A stretch of 64,000 bases of DNA from Semisulcospira habei (lineage: Eukaryota > Mollusca > Gastropoda > Semisulcospiridae), in contig BTPG01000007.1 of assembly GCA_036245525.1 (NCBI GenBank), positions 122,108,875-122,172,874 of the forward strand, in the 5' to 3' direction. The position numbers and the translations under genes are program-made. The notes beneath the pieces were generated by a model. The model was not told the DNA's origin, did not search any database, and saw only the letters and a program-made list of their open reading frames with translations. Numbering within the stretch: position 1 is the first letter of the stretch; each line of letters starts with the position of its first letter. This document shows, piece after piece, positions 1-10,856 of the stretch.

Positions 1-1
1 G

Positions 2-439
2 GATGCGGCCCGAAAGGTGCAGAAGCACTACCGGGACAAGGGCTCCAAGATAAGGCGGTTTACTCCAGGAGAGCAAGTCTTGCTCTTTTCGCCCGCAACC
101 ACGCAGGCGCTCGTGCCTCAATGGCAGGGGCCGTACCAAGTTGTTCGCGAGTATGGTCATGACTATCTCATTTCTGTGCGGGGAAAGGAGAAGATCTACC
201 ACGCTAACATGCTGAAGAAATACCATGATGGGTCGAGGCCTGTACTAGGGTGTTTCGCGGCTGGGGCGACCGAGCCGTTCTATTCACTTGTGGGGGACGA
301 GTTCGAGTTCAGCCCGCAGGCCGCGCTAGAGGGAACCGGACGGACGGACGGACGAGGCTGCCGATCCGCGTTTTCCATGGTGGCCCTGGTGGCGTGTTCT
401 AGACAGTTAGTCCCTTGTATTCTAGATAGTCAAAGTTAG
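2..439 (+). CDS. Ty3/gypsy retrotransposon pol, C-terminal end of integrase (partial at left edge)
   Basis: The frame is open from the left edge to a TAG at 437-439. It contains a region like the GPY/F module found after the catalytic core of Ty3/gypsy integrases: FTPGEQVLLF, then WQGPYQVV and a tail with YHANMLKKY. A purine-rich tract and an LTR-like TGTGATG start follow within 80 bases, as expected for the end of pol next to a 3' LTR. Protease, RT, RNase H and the integrase catalytic core would lie left of the window. No stop interrupts this part. The last ~40 codons (after about 330) look non-conserved and may be a run-on tail. Confidence 0.8.
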   Translation, partial: DAARKVQKHYRDKGSKIRRFTPGEQVLLFSPATTQALVPQWQGPYQVVREYGHDYLISVRGKEKIYHANMLKKYHDGSRPVLGCFAAGATEPFYSLVGDEFEFSPQAALEGTGRTDGRGCRSAFSMVALVACSRQLVPCILDSQS

Positions 440-504
440 TCTTGGTTTGTGATAGTGTACGTCGAGTGGTCTTAAAAAGAAACTCGGTCGTTTCTTTTTT
501 TCCC

Positions 505-518
505 GAGGAAGGGGGAAT
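505..518 (+). other. Polypurine tract before the 3' LTR
   Basis: GAGGAAGGGGGAAT lies immediately before the TGTGATG start of the LTR. It is in the position and composition of the plus-strand DNA primer of LTR retrotransposons. Confidence 0.6.
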
Positions 519-2193
<1,675 letters not shown>

Positions 2194-2467
2194 GTGAAGA
2201 ACAGCAAGTTTAAAATTAATCAAAGTGTTAACGTTGTCATAGTTGAAAAGAATGCATTAGTGTTGTAGCAGAACATATTTGTGTTTTATTTCATAAGACC
2301 CTGGCTGGAGAATCCATCAACAACTTTGCCTGGGCCGCAAGACTTTTCGGGAAGGAAAGTATATAAAGCAAACTCATGAACAATTAATTTTCTTGTAATA
2401 AAATATATCAGTACATGTGTCAAAGAAGGGAAAAAATATGGAGTGGGTGTATATATAATACATACAT
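2194..2467. other. Flank of LTR element, no gene seen
   Basis: AT-rich sequence between the LTR and the first (TA)n tract. I see no coding frame or repeat structure in it. Confidence 0.4.
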
Positions 2468-2857
<390 letters not shown>

Positions 2858-3068
2858 AGTCCTCCCCCCGAGGGGGCAAGATAGAAAATATTCCCAAACA
2901 GATTTTGGACCTGCTGAGTAGATTTAAAGTTTTTGCCGCCTACAACCGGTTTCGCCCCAAGGGGGGCTCTTCAGGTAGGCATACGGCGTAACCTGAAATT
3001 GCAAACACAACGCATGTACTAGAAGCCGCCTCCAGAAGTGACTGGTAGCACCACTAGTACAAAATGGA

Positions 3069-3430
3069 TTGCATCCCTAAAGCTTTATGAGGTGTTGCAG
3101 TGGAGGAAGGCAGACTAAGTTTGAAAAGGCAACACCTAGGCAATTTTGTGGTACAATTATTCTTCACTTTTAACAAAGGCGTCGCCCAAAGCCAAAAAAT
3201 GCACTCAATCAGAGTAGCTCCAAGTGACGTAATTTTTCATTAAATTCTGAGAATGCTGTGCTAATGCCATGAGATTCCAGGCTGGTAAGCTTGCATTGTG
3301 TCATCAGGACATCAGCTGCCCTTTTGTGACTGCATCGCTTATTAGATCTGTTGAGCTTTCCACTGAACACCTATTACATAAAGTAATAGGGACTACCCCC
3401 AGGCGCCCCGCCATCCGCTGGAGAATATCC
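3069..3430. repeat. Dispersed repeat, copy 2 (with left extension)
   Basis: Starts ATTGCATCCCTAAAGC and runs through the ~270-bp core shared with 2588-2857. The left 90 bp are shared only with copy 3 at 5281. Copies 1 and 2 differ at few positions, so the duplication looks recent. Confidence 0.75.
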
Positions 3431-3829
3431 CCCAGGCGGTTGTCCCTAATACAATGTGCTTTCGATCCAAATGGGTTAAATTTGACCTTAGACAGTCCAC
3501 TGTACATGGAACAATAGACAACAATTTATCAATTTCCAAAAACGTGTCAAATGCACGTGAAACATCGTCAGTTTTTGTGAAAAGCTGTGAGATATTCTCA
3601 AGCGTACCAAAAGCAGGCAGGTGGAAAAACTCGGTAAAGTCGTGATGCACGTGCTAAAGGGGTCAGTCGTGAACACTGAGCACTTCTGTTTCCCTACAAA
3701 TACCGGTGCAGTAGGGGCATAATTGTCACTTTCCCAACCATGCCACACGATGAAGCCTAACGCCAGTAGATCAAGGCCGGGCGCTAGCATGGCTGCAGGA
3801 TGGAATTTCCGGACGAGAAGTGGGGAGAC
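3431..3829. other. Unassigned segment, possible transposon fragment
   Basis: No recognised gene. On the minus strand 3650-3420 is open and reads like protein (FTEFFHLPAFGTLEN, then FLEIDKLLSIVP), which is unlike the low-complexity frames around it. I cannot assign a family. It may be a piece of a DNA transposon. Confidence 0.3.
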
Positions 3830-4764
3830 GTCTTGGGGTGTCCCATTCAGTGATCCAGAGGCTGCTGGCACGATTCCAAGAAACTGTAAGAGCAGAACGA
3901 CGACCCTGCTAAGGACGCCCGCGCTGCAACAGCGGAAGGGAGGACTGATACCTCTGTGTGGCGGCTCTGCTCGACCGAACTGTCACGTCAACCACTCTGC
4001 GACGTCAACTGATGCACGCTGCAAACGTTAACGTCAGAAGAAGCACAGTCTGCCGACGTCTGCACGAAAATGGCCTGGCTTCATGCAGAGCAGCAGCGAG
4101 AATAACTCACTCCAGCTCATCGCAGAGCCCGGGTTTCCTTGTGTCGTCAACATGTGAAGTGGAACAGACTTCAGTGGACTCAGGTATTGTTTACCGACGA
4201 GTCACGGTTCACTGTGTCCTTCAACGACGGCAGGGTGAGGGTCTGGAGACGCCAGGGCGAGAGATTCACGGATGGATGCGTCCAAGAGGTGGACTGCTAC
4301 GGAGGAGGCTCAGTCATCGTCTGGGCAGGTTTCAAAATGTCATCAAAGGCACCCTGACTGGACTGCGCTATCGGGACGAGATTGTGCAGCCCCTCATCCA
4401 ACCAGCTCTCCTAGCCATAGGCGACAGTGCTGTTCTGCAGGCCGACAACGCTCGACCTCATCGCGCCCGTGTGCTGGATGAGTACCTTGAGCAACGGGGC
4501 ATCATGAGGATGGAGTGGCCAGCCCGTTCACCTGATCTGGCTCCCATCGAGCACATCTGGGTGGGATGTGCTGGGGCAGCGTGTAGTCAGCCCGCCCCCC
4601 CCCCCCCCACTCCCCACCTTAAGGCGTCCCCCAGCTGACTCAGTTCCTGCATCAAGAGTTGGACGCGATCCCACAAAATGTTCTCCGAACCCTGGTGAAC
4701 TCCATGCGTCAACGCTGCATTGAATGCTTGGCTGCAACGGTGGGTACACTCGCTACTGACTGAA
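3830..4764 (+). pseudogene. Tc1-type (IS630/Tc1/mariner) transposase, decayed
   Basis: Conserved pieces of a Tc1-like DDE transposase occur in order over three frames: a helix-turn-helix-like region around 3960-4090 (STVCRRLHENGL); the first catalytic Asp in VLFTDESRF near 4180; a GGSVIVWAG block near 4310; the second Asp in LQADNARPHRARV near 4440; and the third acidic position in SPDLAPIEHIW near 4545. The C-terminal part ends at the stop at 4762-4764. At least three frameshifts and a C-rich insertion at 4590-4610, just after the third catalytic block, interrupt it. Clear terminal inverted repeats were not found, so the element ends are unknown. It cannot encode an intact transposase. Confidence 0.85.
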
Positions 4765-4968
4765 CCAGTCTTTGTTGACTTTTCAAATGAGGGGTGGGTG
4801 AACATTCTAACGTACTGCTATTGTTACAATTGCTTGATTTACTCAAAACTTAAATGAAATTTTTACTGAATAAATTAGCAAAGTACTGACTCCAAGTATC
4901 GTTACATTATGTGTGTGGTATTGTCGGTGCGTCTGCGATAAAAAGTGGCCCTTAAGTTTTGACCATTA

Positions 4969-5273
<305 letters not shown>

Positions 5274-5280
5274 ACAGCGC

Positions 5281-5572
5281 GAATTGCATCCCTAAAGTTT
5301 TATGTGGTGTTGCAGTGGAAGAAGACAGACTAATTTTCAAAAGGCAACACCTAGGCAATTTTGTGGTGTAATTATTCTTTACTTTTAAACAAAGGAGTCG
5401 CCTAAAGCCAAAAATGCACTCAATCAGATTAGCTCCACGTGAAGTAATTTTTCATTTCAATTCTGAGAATGCTCTTGCTGTGCTAATGCCATGGAATTCC
5501 AGGCTGGTAAGCTTGCATTGTGTCATCAGGACATTTGCTGCCCTTGTTGTGACTGCATCGCTCACTAGATCT
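5281..5572. repeat. Dispersed repeat, copy 3
   Basis: Diverged direct copy of 3069-3364, with small indels such as an extra CTCTTG. It ends only 44 bp from the donor splice site of arylsulfatase exon 7, so it is intronic. Confidence 0.7.
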
Positions 5573-5615
5573 AGAAAGAGAGGATAGTGGTAAAAAAAAA
5601 AGAGAAGGAACTTAC

Positions 5616-5730
5616 GTTTATCAGATCATAGAGATGATAGCCGGTTGGTAAATCCTCAAACGGAACTTCGATGATGTCTGGTTGTATTGTCTCTGGTGGG
5701 TACCAGCCCGTGGAGTGTTTGGTGTTGCTT
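5616..5730 (-). CDS. Arylsulfatase exon 7 (last one visible)
   Basis: 115 nt. The acceptor TGTGCTACAG precedes 5730 and the donor AAC|GTAAGT follows 5616. Phase 2 in completes the Arg codon begun by exon 6; it leaves in phase 0. It encodes a stretch with HSTGWYPPE and ends LYDLIN, matching the region of ARSB-type sulfatases after the catalytic core where a disulfide-rich tail begins. The acceptor follows a long (TG)n tract instead of a normal pyrimidine tract. The remaining C-terminus was not found between 1 and 5615, so it should lie farther left. Confidence 0.8.
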
Positions 5731-5734
5731 CTGT

Positions 5735-5862
<128 letters not shown>

Positions 5863-5998
5863 GTTGCTTATTCATAATCTAATCATAGCCATTGGAAGCA
5901 GCCTCTGGATTGAAAATTCAACGCGAATTTGGTTTCATAGACACAGATGCTCATATGGACTCGTAGGTGTTGGCGCTTACTCAAGTAGCAAAACGTTT

Positions 5999-6185
5999 AT
6001 GGGCCCACAACAGCCGCAGTGGGCCTGCGCAGTCACCTCTGCGGCCGTCGTGGGCCCAAGGTTCTTTTCTTACTGGGTAGAGTTTATCTTAACTCTTTCA
6101 ACTCCGACACGCCACGGCAAGACATGGATCGAGCGTGATAGTTGTGCTATTATGGCACAACCCTTGAACTATCACGCTCATTTTC
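5999..6185. repeat. Two adjacent snapback palindromes, intron 6
   Basis: First palindrome about 6000-6060: GGGCCCACAACAGCCGCAG against CTGCGGCCGTCGTGGGCCC. Second about 6128-6181: GAGCGTGATAGTT against AACTATCACGCTC around a GTGC/GCAC stem. The sequence just to the right, with GATTTCGGTCCTGG, recurs in inverse orientation near 30230-30290, so this is a dispersed family. Confidence 0.65.
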
Positions 6186-6379
6186 CAGAAGTGTAATACA
6201 GTCTTCAGGGGGCAACTTCAAAATTTGCGGATTTTTGCGGATTTCGGTCCTGGAGCAGAATGTGTTAGAATAAGCGGTCGATAAACGTCTCTTATTCACT
6301 TTCCCTGTTATGATATCTGTTTGGTGCATAAACTACAAAGTTTCGTAAAGACAAGGAAGGAAAAATTCAGAGTGATTAC

Positions 6380-6523
6380 CTCATGAGCTTGAACCTGGGC
6401 CCACGCACAGCGGCGTACTTTCCTGGATCCATGATGTTGTAAATGACGGTGCTGCGTCGTCCCGCCGTGTCATTGACCAGAGCATCGTACATCGGGAACC
6501 CGTCATCCTGACTGCTGGTGGGC
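6380..6523 (-). CDS. Arylsulfatase exon 6
   Basis: 144 nt. The acceptor TTTTGTCAG precedes 6523 and the donor ATGAG|GTAATC follows 6380. The first base completes the Gln codon of exon 5 and the last two begin the Arg codon finished in exon 7. It encodes DGFPMYDALVND, then VIYNIMDPGKYAAVRG and ends FKLM. The DG-hydrophobic segment followed by an R-G-x-K-type block is usual in the C-terminal subdomain of ARSB-type sulfatases. No stop or frameshift. Confidence 0.85.
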
Positions 6524-6537
6524 CTGACAAAAATATA

Positions 6538-6580
6538 GTGAATGAATGAATGAATGAATGAATGAATGAATGAAGGAATG
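6538..6580. repeat. (GAAT)n microsatellite
   Basis: About ten GAAT units just upstream of exon 6 on the sense strand, where they read as TTCA units close to the acceptor. Confidence 0.9.
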
Positions 6581-6670
6581 GGTGGAAGAACGTACGAACG
6601 AACAAATGAATGAATGAGCGCAACGACAAACAAATGAACAAACAAAATAATTAACGAAAATGTGGGACAG

Positions 6671-6724
6671 ACGGACGGACGGATGGATGGATGGATGGAT
6701 GGATGGATGGATGGATGGATGGAT
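6671..6724. repeat. (GGAC)/(GGAT)n microsatellite
   Basis: Three GGAC-type units followed by about eleven GGAT units within intron 5. Confidence 0.9.
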
Positions 6725-6849
6725 GATTGATTGATTTATTCATCCATTCAGTCCAGCTGGACTAGCTACAGCCCAAGTATGCCCGAGGACTACACCTATT
6801 TGTGCTGGCCGAGGGCCTTTTGCTCGCTAGTATCTTTGTATGCACTTAC

Positions 6850-7097
6850 TGGTCTCCACATGCGGCCTGAATGAGCGTTGGTTTCCAATCGGTGACGTGG
6901 AAGAGGTGATTCCAGGTGCTGCCCTTGTTCACCAGACCTGGCGCCCGCAACACAGCGAACACACGCGTACCTCCCTCCCACAGGGAAACCTTGCCGCCAC
7001 GGAGTGGCCAGTTGCTAGACGACCTGGGCCCAAGATCTACAACCGGGTTGCCGCCGTTGTCCGAGGTGACCACGAAGACTGTCTTGTCGTACAAACC
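6850..7097 (-). CDS. Arylsulfatase exon 5
   Basis: 248 nt. The acceptor CGCACAG precedes 7097 and the donor CCA|GTAAGT follows 6850. Phase 0 in, phase 2 out. It encodes GLYDKTVFVVTSDNGG, the conserved sulfatase block in which the Asp-Asn of SDNGG belongs to the metal site, then WPLRGGKVSLWEGGTRV, the K-x-x-x-x-E-G-G-x-R segment that lines the active site. It ends with DWKPTLIQAACG, typical before the C-terminal subdomain. Reading frame intact. Confidence 0.92.
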
Positions 7098-7461
7098 CTG
7101 TGCGTGTGTCAGAAGCGGGACAGAAAATGTACCTTAAACTGAAACACTTTCAAACAGTGGCGCAGGCACTGGGGAGAGGGGAACCCTGCCCCTGCAATGG
7201 TGGGAAAACAAAATCTGAGATAAAAACTTTAAGTGTAAAAAAGTCATAAGATTGCTTTTCCTAAAAATTATTATTTGGGAAAATAAATTCATGAAAAAGG
7301 AAAATTAAGATTTAGATTTATATGCTTGATTCTGGAGGTTGGACTATCGCTTGCCTTTATCTGGATGGGAGTTTTGACAATTTTGACGCAGCCATACCGA
7401 TCAGCTCGTATCATTACAATGTTATCCTCTAACAGAAACATGAGGTAAACAGCTATTTATC
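7098..7461. other. Intron 4, right of exon 5: no feature seen
   Basis: AT-rich intronic sequence without an assignable gene or repeat. Confidence 0.4.
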
Positions 7462-7566
7462 CAGTGCGCAAAGGCCATCGGGCCGACGTCGGCCGCCGTT
7501 GGCCCGCGCATGGCCGTGCGCGGGCCAACGGCGGCCGATGTCGGCCCAATGGTCTTTCACGCACTG
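7462..7566. repeat. GC-rich snapback palindrome, intron 4
   Basis: Arms of about 49 bp run inwards from CAGTGCGCAAAGGCC and outwards to GGTCTTTCACGCACTG. They are built of alternating GGCC and CGGCC blocks around a short centre near 7512. Shorter relatives are at 30650-30740, 40548-40597 and 42365-42400. It has no coding capacity and looks like a snapback MITE. Confidence 0.8.
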
Positions 7567-7699
7567 ACAGACTGAACTTTCATACAGTTTGCTGAAGTAC
7601 TCACCAGATACACCCACTCAAAGAGTAGGCAGCAAATACACTTCTATCAAAAGAGATGCTTCGCACATCACTTGAATACAAGTGTACTTTTGGCGTACT

Positions 7700-7855
7700 C
7701 CCCGAATAGGGTCTGTGAGGACAGTAGAAGCAGCTTGCCTTCATTGAACTCAGAAGGATCAGCATTGTTCGACATCTGCTGACTGTTAAAGTTACCAAAA
7801 CACGTGTTACCTCCCGTGTGCTCTCCCGAATAGACTACTGCAATTCTCTTTTGTC
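7700..7855 (+). pseudogene. LINE A (CR1/L2-like non-LTR retrotransposon), left fragment
   Basis: The plus-strand frame around 7735-7855 reads ELRRISIVRHLLT and then SRIDYCNSLL, the block that follows the palm in CR1/L2-group reverse transcriptases. It stops abruptly at the Polinton end. The same codon continues at 25883 (SGVPQNLLHQIQ), so 7855 and 25883 were adjacent before the insertion. The LINE 5' part is missing, as in most 5'-truncated LINEs. Confidence 0.85.
7850..7855. repeat. Polinton target-site duplication, left copy
   Basis: TTTGTC, identical to 25877-25882. A 6-bp duplication is the known signature of Maverick/Polinton integration. The LINE reading frame is continuous when one copy is ignored. 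Confidence 0.9.
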
Positions 7856-8132
7856 AGAGATAATAGAAAGTACAATACAAGAGATTTGTTGACAACTCAT
7901 CTTTTCACGATTTTTGCTGACAAAACACTCATGTGACGTCACCTTTCATTTCTCCCAGATTCTAACTATTGTCTCTGACAAAACCTAATCACACATTGTT
8001 TAAAAAAAAATGATGACCATTACAGTCGAGAATAGTACAATACTGACCCAATGACCCATTGTCTTAAGTTGACCTTAATTAATTAACTTAACTTTGTGAA
8101 AGCAGACTAAAAACATTTTATACACCCCCCTG
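7856..8132. repeat. Polinton copy 1 left terminal inverted repeat
   Basis: Matches the reverse complement of the right end almost base for base for about 230 bp from AGAGATAATAGAAAG, then with gaps to a C-run at 8125-8130. The left copy lacks about 50 bp present in the right one near 8090. Confidence 0.88.
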
Positions 8133-8241
8133 TAAGAGTCGATTTCTGAGGAACACGATTTTCTCAAGTAGAACTTTATACTTATTAACAAGTTTCAACT
8201 AACTTTTAGGAACCTGCAGAGGTAACCTTTAAGTGAGTTGT

Positions 8242-8316
8242 CATAAGAACTTATTAATTACTTACCATAAGAACTTATTAATTACTTACCCTAAGTTCTT
8301 ACAAGTTCTTACAAGA
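8242..8316. repeat. Subterminal direct repeat with palindromic tail
   Basis: Two perfect 24-bp direct copies (unit CATAAGAACTTATTAATTAC plus TTAC) at 8242-8265 and 8266-8289. They are followed by CTAAGTTCTTACAAG- and TTCTTACAAGAACTT-type inverted motifs. The block lies between the left TIR and the first gene. Confidence 0.7.
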
Positions 8317-8386
8317 ACTTGACTCCAGTCCCAAGATACTGAGACAGATTCGACAAGATACAAGGACAAAAAAAAAACTTTTTTTT

Positions 8387-9208
8387 TCAGTCATACTCTG
8401 GGGGTGGTGCTGATGGGGTTAAATAATCAGGCACAAGTGGTGTAAATGACGTGTCATCTATCTGCGAAACATATGACAAAAATAATAAACGATTACCAAA
8501 TCTGATTTTTATTTGTTTAAAAGATTGTGTAGTTCTTCGGTGGTTTCCTGTACCCCTATCCTTTTTCCTTCTGCTAAAAACACTGGCTTTTAGTTCTTCA
8601 ACATTCATGGGAGATTGACTACGCATCTTATTCTGTATTTCTGACTTCTGTTTCTTATAATTGTTCAAATCATCCTGCACTCTCTTAAATTCATCGTCAT
8701 CAATAACATTATCATTTCATGCCTTACTAATAATAAGTTTCATACTGCTCAACTTCGCACCCGCCAAAGTACTCAATGCTTTACGTTTCTGTAATTTCGT
8801 GTGAAACCTCTTGTTTAGGGCTTCCAAACCAAAGCAAGCCAGGCATGTAGCAATGCTAACACCCTCAACTGCAATTCCAATTAAACTTCCAATTCCTGTG
8901 GCAAACAGAACAATACCCCCTACAAAACATCCAGCTGAAACTGCACCAACAACCATTGAAGTGTTTTGTACAGAATTAAATACTGACTTATACCGTCTCT
9001 TACACTGTGAATATTTTGCTTCCTCAATTTCCAAATATTTAATTGCTTCTGTAATATTATTTAATCTGAATGCATCTGCCTGTAATGTTTTATCTGATGC
9101 AATTGGTACATGTGGATCAGGCGCAAGCGTTGTTTTAGTCGTCACAATTGATTCAGTCGGCTCAAGCGTTGGTAGTATTGGATAGAATTTTACCTTTTTT
9201 TTTTAATT
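8387..9208 (-). pseudogene. Polinton membrane protein with C-terminal PSAP and PPEY motifs
   Basis: One frame runs leftwards from about 9208 to the stop at 8387-8389, about 270 codons, broken by a single in-frame TGA near 8717. No ATG is seen at the start; an A10 run at 9196-9205 may have slipped. The middle carries a hydrophobic pair of helices (VVGAVSAGCFVGGIVLFATG followed by a second segment to about 8830). A basic, Lys-rich region follows, and the extreme C-terminus contains P-S-A-P directly followed by P-P-E-Y. These are the two classical late-domain motifs that recruit Tsg101 and Nedd4-type ligases in budding viruses. I know no standard Polinton gene of this form. Membrane location is predicted from sequence; the budding role is inference. 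No homologue was seen in copy 2. Confidence 0.6.
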
Positions 9209-9224
9209 GTCAAATATTTTTTCT

Positions 9225-10103
9225 TTAATCAGCAATTACATTTTGCAACTCATCAAAAGTATACAATTTTCTGGCATAATAAAACGAAACAAGATCAATG
9301 TGTTCAAGGTTTATGTAACTTAGACGAACAAAAGTTGTTTTGTCGACTACCACCTTAACAGTGGGAATACTGCTTGAAACCTCTATATCAACTCCTCTTT
9401 TTAATAGCAATAAAGACCTTTGATGATTCTTGCACAGAGTCATCCCAAGTTAGTTTTATTCCCTGTGCAATATCTGCCTCTTTCGCAGTAGTTACAGATC
9501 TCACGAGAATTTCAAATACTATTGTCACTTCTTTTGCATGGCAAAGTTTGCTGGTGAAAACACAACAGAAGTATCAGATCTGCCCCTTCTATTTGTAAGA
9601 AGATACCGTCTTTTTTCATACTCCTGTACTTTCAGTTTATCTTTGCTATTGTTGTCTGGGGCAAAGCTTGGAACAAGGCTTACAATCAGCGGCCCAGAGT
9701 TAACAACTTTCCTAAACACTAAGGCACCTTCATCATCAGTGTATACATAAGGACTAATAAATTCAAACTTTATGTCCCAGTCAATTGATGGTGGCGGTGC
9801 AGGCACAAGCGAAACTACCCACTTATTACCTACATGTATTAAGTTGTAGGGCACCTTATTTACAAGAGTAGGCGCAACTGGTACAGTAACATCACGCAGC
9901 TGACCAAGTTTAGGAATCTGTCTTTCACCGTCTTTCATGTCAACAATTACTTTCTGCTTGTACATGCCAGTTGAATCAAGTTCAAAACCATATATTTCTC
10001 CTACTTCTCCCTCCTTCTCAAAATCCTGTACATCAGCCAAATCTTTCCACTCTGTTACCGAACATGCAACTGGTATGATTCTCGGCTTTGGACTACAACT
10101 CAT
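9225..10103 (-). pseudogene. Polinton structural-type protein, frameshifted, family unknown
   Basis: ATG at 10103 follows the TATAAAAATG context used by the other genes. The first frame runs to about 9525, a second covers roughly 9525-9400, and a third runs to the stop at 9225, so two frameshifts split a protein of about 290 residues. Visible pieces: SCSPKPRIIPV at the N-terminus, a Pro-rich PAPPPSIDWDIKF in the middle, and a tail ending DELQNVIAD. No catalytic motif is recognised. Its place beside the penton-like gene suggests a virion component, which is inference only. Confidence 0.55.
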
Positions 10104-10123
10104 TTTTATAAACAAAAATAAAA

Positions 10124-10831
10124 TTATTTAACTTCTAACACTACACTAAAATCATGCATTACAACTGGTTTGTCATCTTGATTAGTTACAGATAAAGATA
10201 ATGACTCAAAGAAACTAGAACCTAATTTCTTAAACTGTAAGTTAGGAAATCTAACAACTACACTTTCACAATAGGGAGCAGTTCCAGATGGCACACATCT
10301 CAACAAAGTCGAAGGGTTTACATTGTGTACATTATCAGTTGTGTTTAGTTCTTTCAAATACACATTAAATACTGTGTGTACTGCCAAATAAACAGGACAT
10401 CTGCCTGTTATTTTTTGTTTTTTTGGTGCAATTAGATCTAAATCTGACAGTTTCCAATCTTCATCATCTGGAAATGTTATAAATGTGCAATAAAAACCAG
10501 GTGAAGTTACAAGAGCATTTGATAAAGAAAAATGACTATCTTTTGGAAATTCTAATGTAACAAGTAGGTTAGCTGGATTTAAAGTTGCTTTAATTTTAAA
10601 TTTACTTTGAAACCATTCAGCTATAGTACAAAAGTCATAATACCCAGCTGGTAAATTTTCAGTCTTGTCATAAAAAAATACTTTATAATTGGTATCATCT
10701 GTTACATTAATCCACTTTACTGTGTAAAACATTTCATGGATAGCTACAGCCTTGCTACCATCACGATTATCAATCCCATTAGTTAACCACACTGGTTTGC
10801 TTGTGTCAAGATTTGTTAAGGTAATAAACAT
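10124..10831 (-). CDS. Polinton penton-like minor capsid protein candidate
   Basis: Intact 235-codon frame. ATG at 10831 is preceded by GATAATAAAA. The protein is beta-rich in appearance, with alternating hydrophobic residues, LPAGYYDFCTIAEWF in the first third and a C-terminus ending VVLEVK. It has no membrane segment. Polintons encode a single-jelly-roll penton-type protein of about this size beside their structural genes, so this is the best candidate in the element. The assignment rests on size, position and general composition, not on a diagnostic motif. It is one of the few unbroken frames. It shares a 25-bp intergenic gap with the divergent gene at 10857. Confidence 0.5.
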   Translation of the reverse strand: MFITLTNLDTSKPVWLTNGIDNRDGSKAVAIHEMFYTVKWINVTDDTNYKVFFYDKTENLPAGYYDFCTIAEWFQSKFKIKATLNPANLLVTLEFPKDSHFSLSNALVTSPGFYCTFITFPDDEDWKLSDLDLIAPKKQKITGRCPVYLAVHTVFNVYLKELNTTDNVHNVNPSTLLRCVPSGTAPYCESVVVRFPNLQFKKLGSSFFESLSLSVTNQDDKPVVMHDFSVVLEVK

Positions 10832-10856
10832 TTTTATTATCTCATAAAAAAGAAGG
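10832..10856. promoter_or_regulatory. 25-bp bidirectional gap between divergent Polinton genes
   Basis: TTTTTATTATCTCATAAAAA plus AGAAGG separates the start codons of the genes at 10831 (minus) and 10857 (plus). Each start has an ATAAAA-type motif directly upstream, one per strand. Confidence 0.45.

Noticed and set aside
9538..10131. Plus-strand frames opposite the 9225-10103 gene
   Set aside because: Shadow frames; the minus strand has the ATAAAAATG start and colinear gene layout.
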